From: Undaria pinnatifida
Taxonomy: Eukaryota > Sar > Phaeophyceae > Laminariales > Alariaceae
Length of the DNA stretch: 64,000 nucleotides
Direction of reading: 5' to 3'
NCBI GenBank assembly: GCA_012845835.1
Contig: JABAKD010000013.1
Span: 14,097,665 to 14,161,664, forward strand
Of the stretch, positions 63,788-64,000 are shown piece by piece; within the stretch, counting starts at the first letter, position 1, and each line of letters starts with the position of its first letter. A program made the position numbers and the translations under genes. The notes below the pieces were generated by a model. That model had not been told where the DNA came from. It searched no databases and worked only from the letters and a program-made list of their open reading frames with translations.

Positions 63788-64000
63788 CAACTCATATTCA
63801 TGACAAAGTTCCCGTGCAAACGGAATGATTCCTTGCTAAGGGGTTTCGTCAAGAAATCAGTGTGCTGGAATTTCGACACACTCTCCCTTTTCGACAAGCT
63901 CTCGCAAGAAGTGGTGACGTACATGCATGTGCTTCAAATTAGAATATGTTACGGGGTTAACCCCCATCTGAATCGCACCGTTGTTGTCCTCAAAAACCTG
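63788..64000 (-). pseudogene. Copia RNase H C-terminus, cut by the window edge
   Basis: The minus strand reads VFEDNNGAIQMGVNPVTYSN, then LKHMHVRHHFLRELVEKGEC, then after a one-base frame change HTDFLTKPLSKESFR and FVMNMS with stop at 63788-63790. This is the conserved end of Copia pol. It continues beyond 64000, so the element lies mostly to the right. Confidence 0.85.

Overview
The window looks like repeat-dense nuclear DNA of a eukaryote, most likely a stramenopile and perhaps a brown alga. This guess rests on a gene with five GT-AG introns (348 to about 1,830 bp), scattered CCCTAA-type (TTAGGG) telomere-like motifs, and Copia, Ty3/Gypsy and non-LTR elements that resemble stramenopile copies I recall. 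No bacterial operons, rRNA genes or CRISPR arrays are visible. Taxonomy is inference; a database search was not possible.

Two host-type genes stand out. (1) A six-exon gene (39989-44602, 5' end not found) encodes a SAM-dependent methyltransferase of the OvoA C-terminal type (4-mercaptohistidine N1-methyltransferase, last step of ovothiol synthesis). All five splice junctions keep the frame, and exon 1 carries an in-frame 24-bp minisatellite. (2) An OTU-type cysteine protease gene (5836-6492) has its Cys and His in place and sits behind partial upstream duplicates of itself.

Most of the rest is mobile DNA. 1-35.6 kb is a nested mosaic of recurring families, named here: A ((CAA)n-tailed, with a central polypyrimidine tract), B1 (short retroposon with an AT-rich 3' end), C (tRNA-headed SINE with poly(A)), D (about 430 bp, poly(A)-tailed), E, F and G (about 1.25 kb, sharing family A's tail). 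Several insertions have readable target-site duplications, so the nesting order can be partly reconstructed. The same region holds a 1.3-kb terminal-inverted-repeat element with a Cys-rich ORF (1310-2604), a 259-bp MITE-like element (16410-16668), a TRIM-like mini-LTR element with three LTRs (17837-18496) and decayed non-LTR reverse transcriptase pieces (24.5-25.8 kb and 30.5-31.0 kb).

36.66-38.36 kb is a striking array built on a 12-bp unit made of two 6-bp palindromes, with CCCTAA motifs inside and inverted-repeat ends. 45-47.5 kb holds several short tandem families. 53026-59448 is a complete Copia element with apparently identical 532-bp LTRs and a 5-bp target duplication, yet its coding region has one frameshift and two in-frame stops. 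Older Copia (52.5-52.9 and 63.8-64.0 kb) and Ty3/Gypsy (61.2-62.0 kb) fragments flank it. Repeat boundaries are by eye, good to about 10-20 bp unless a target duplication is quoted.
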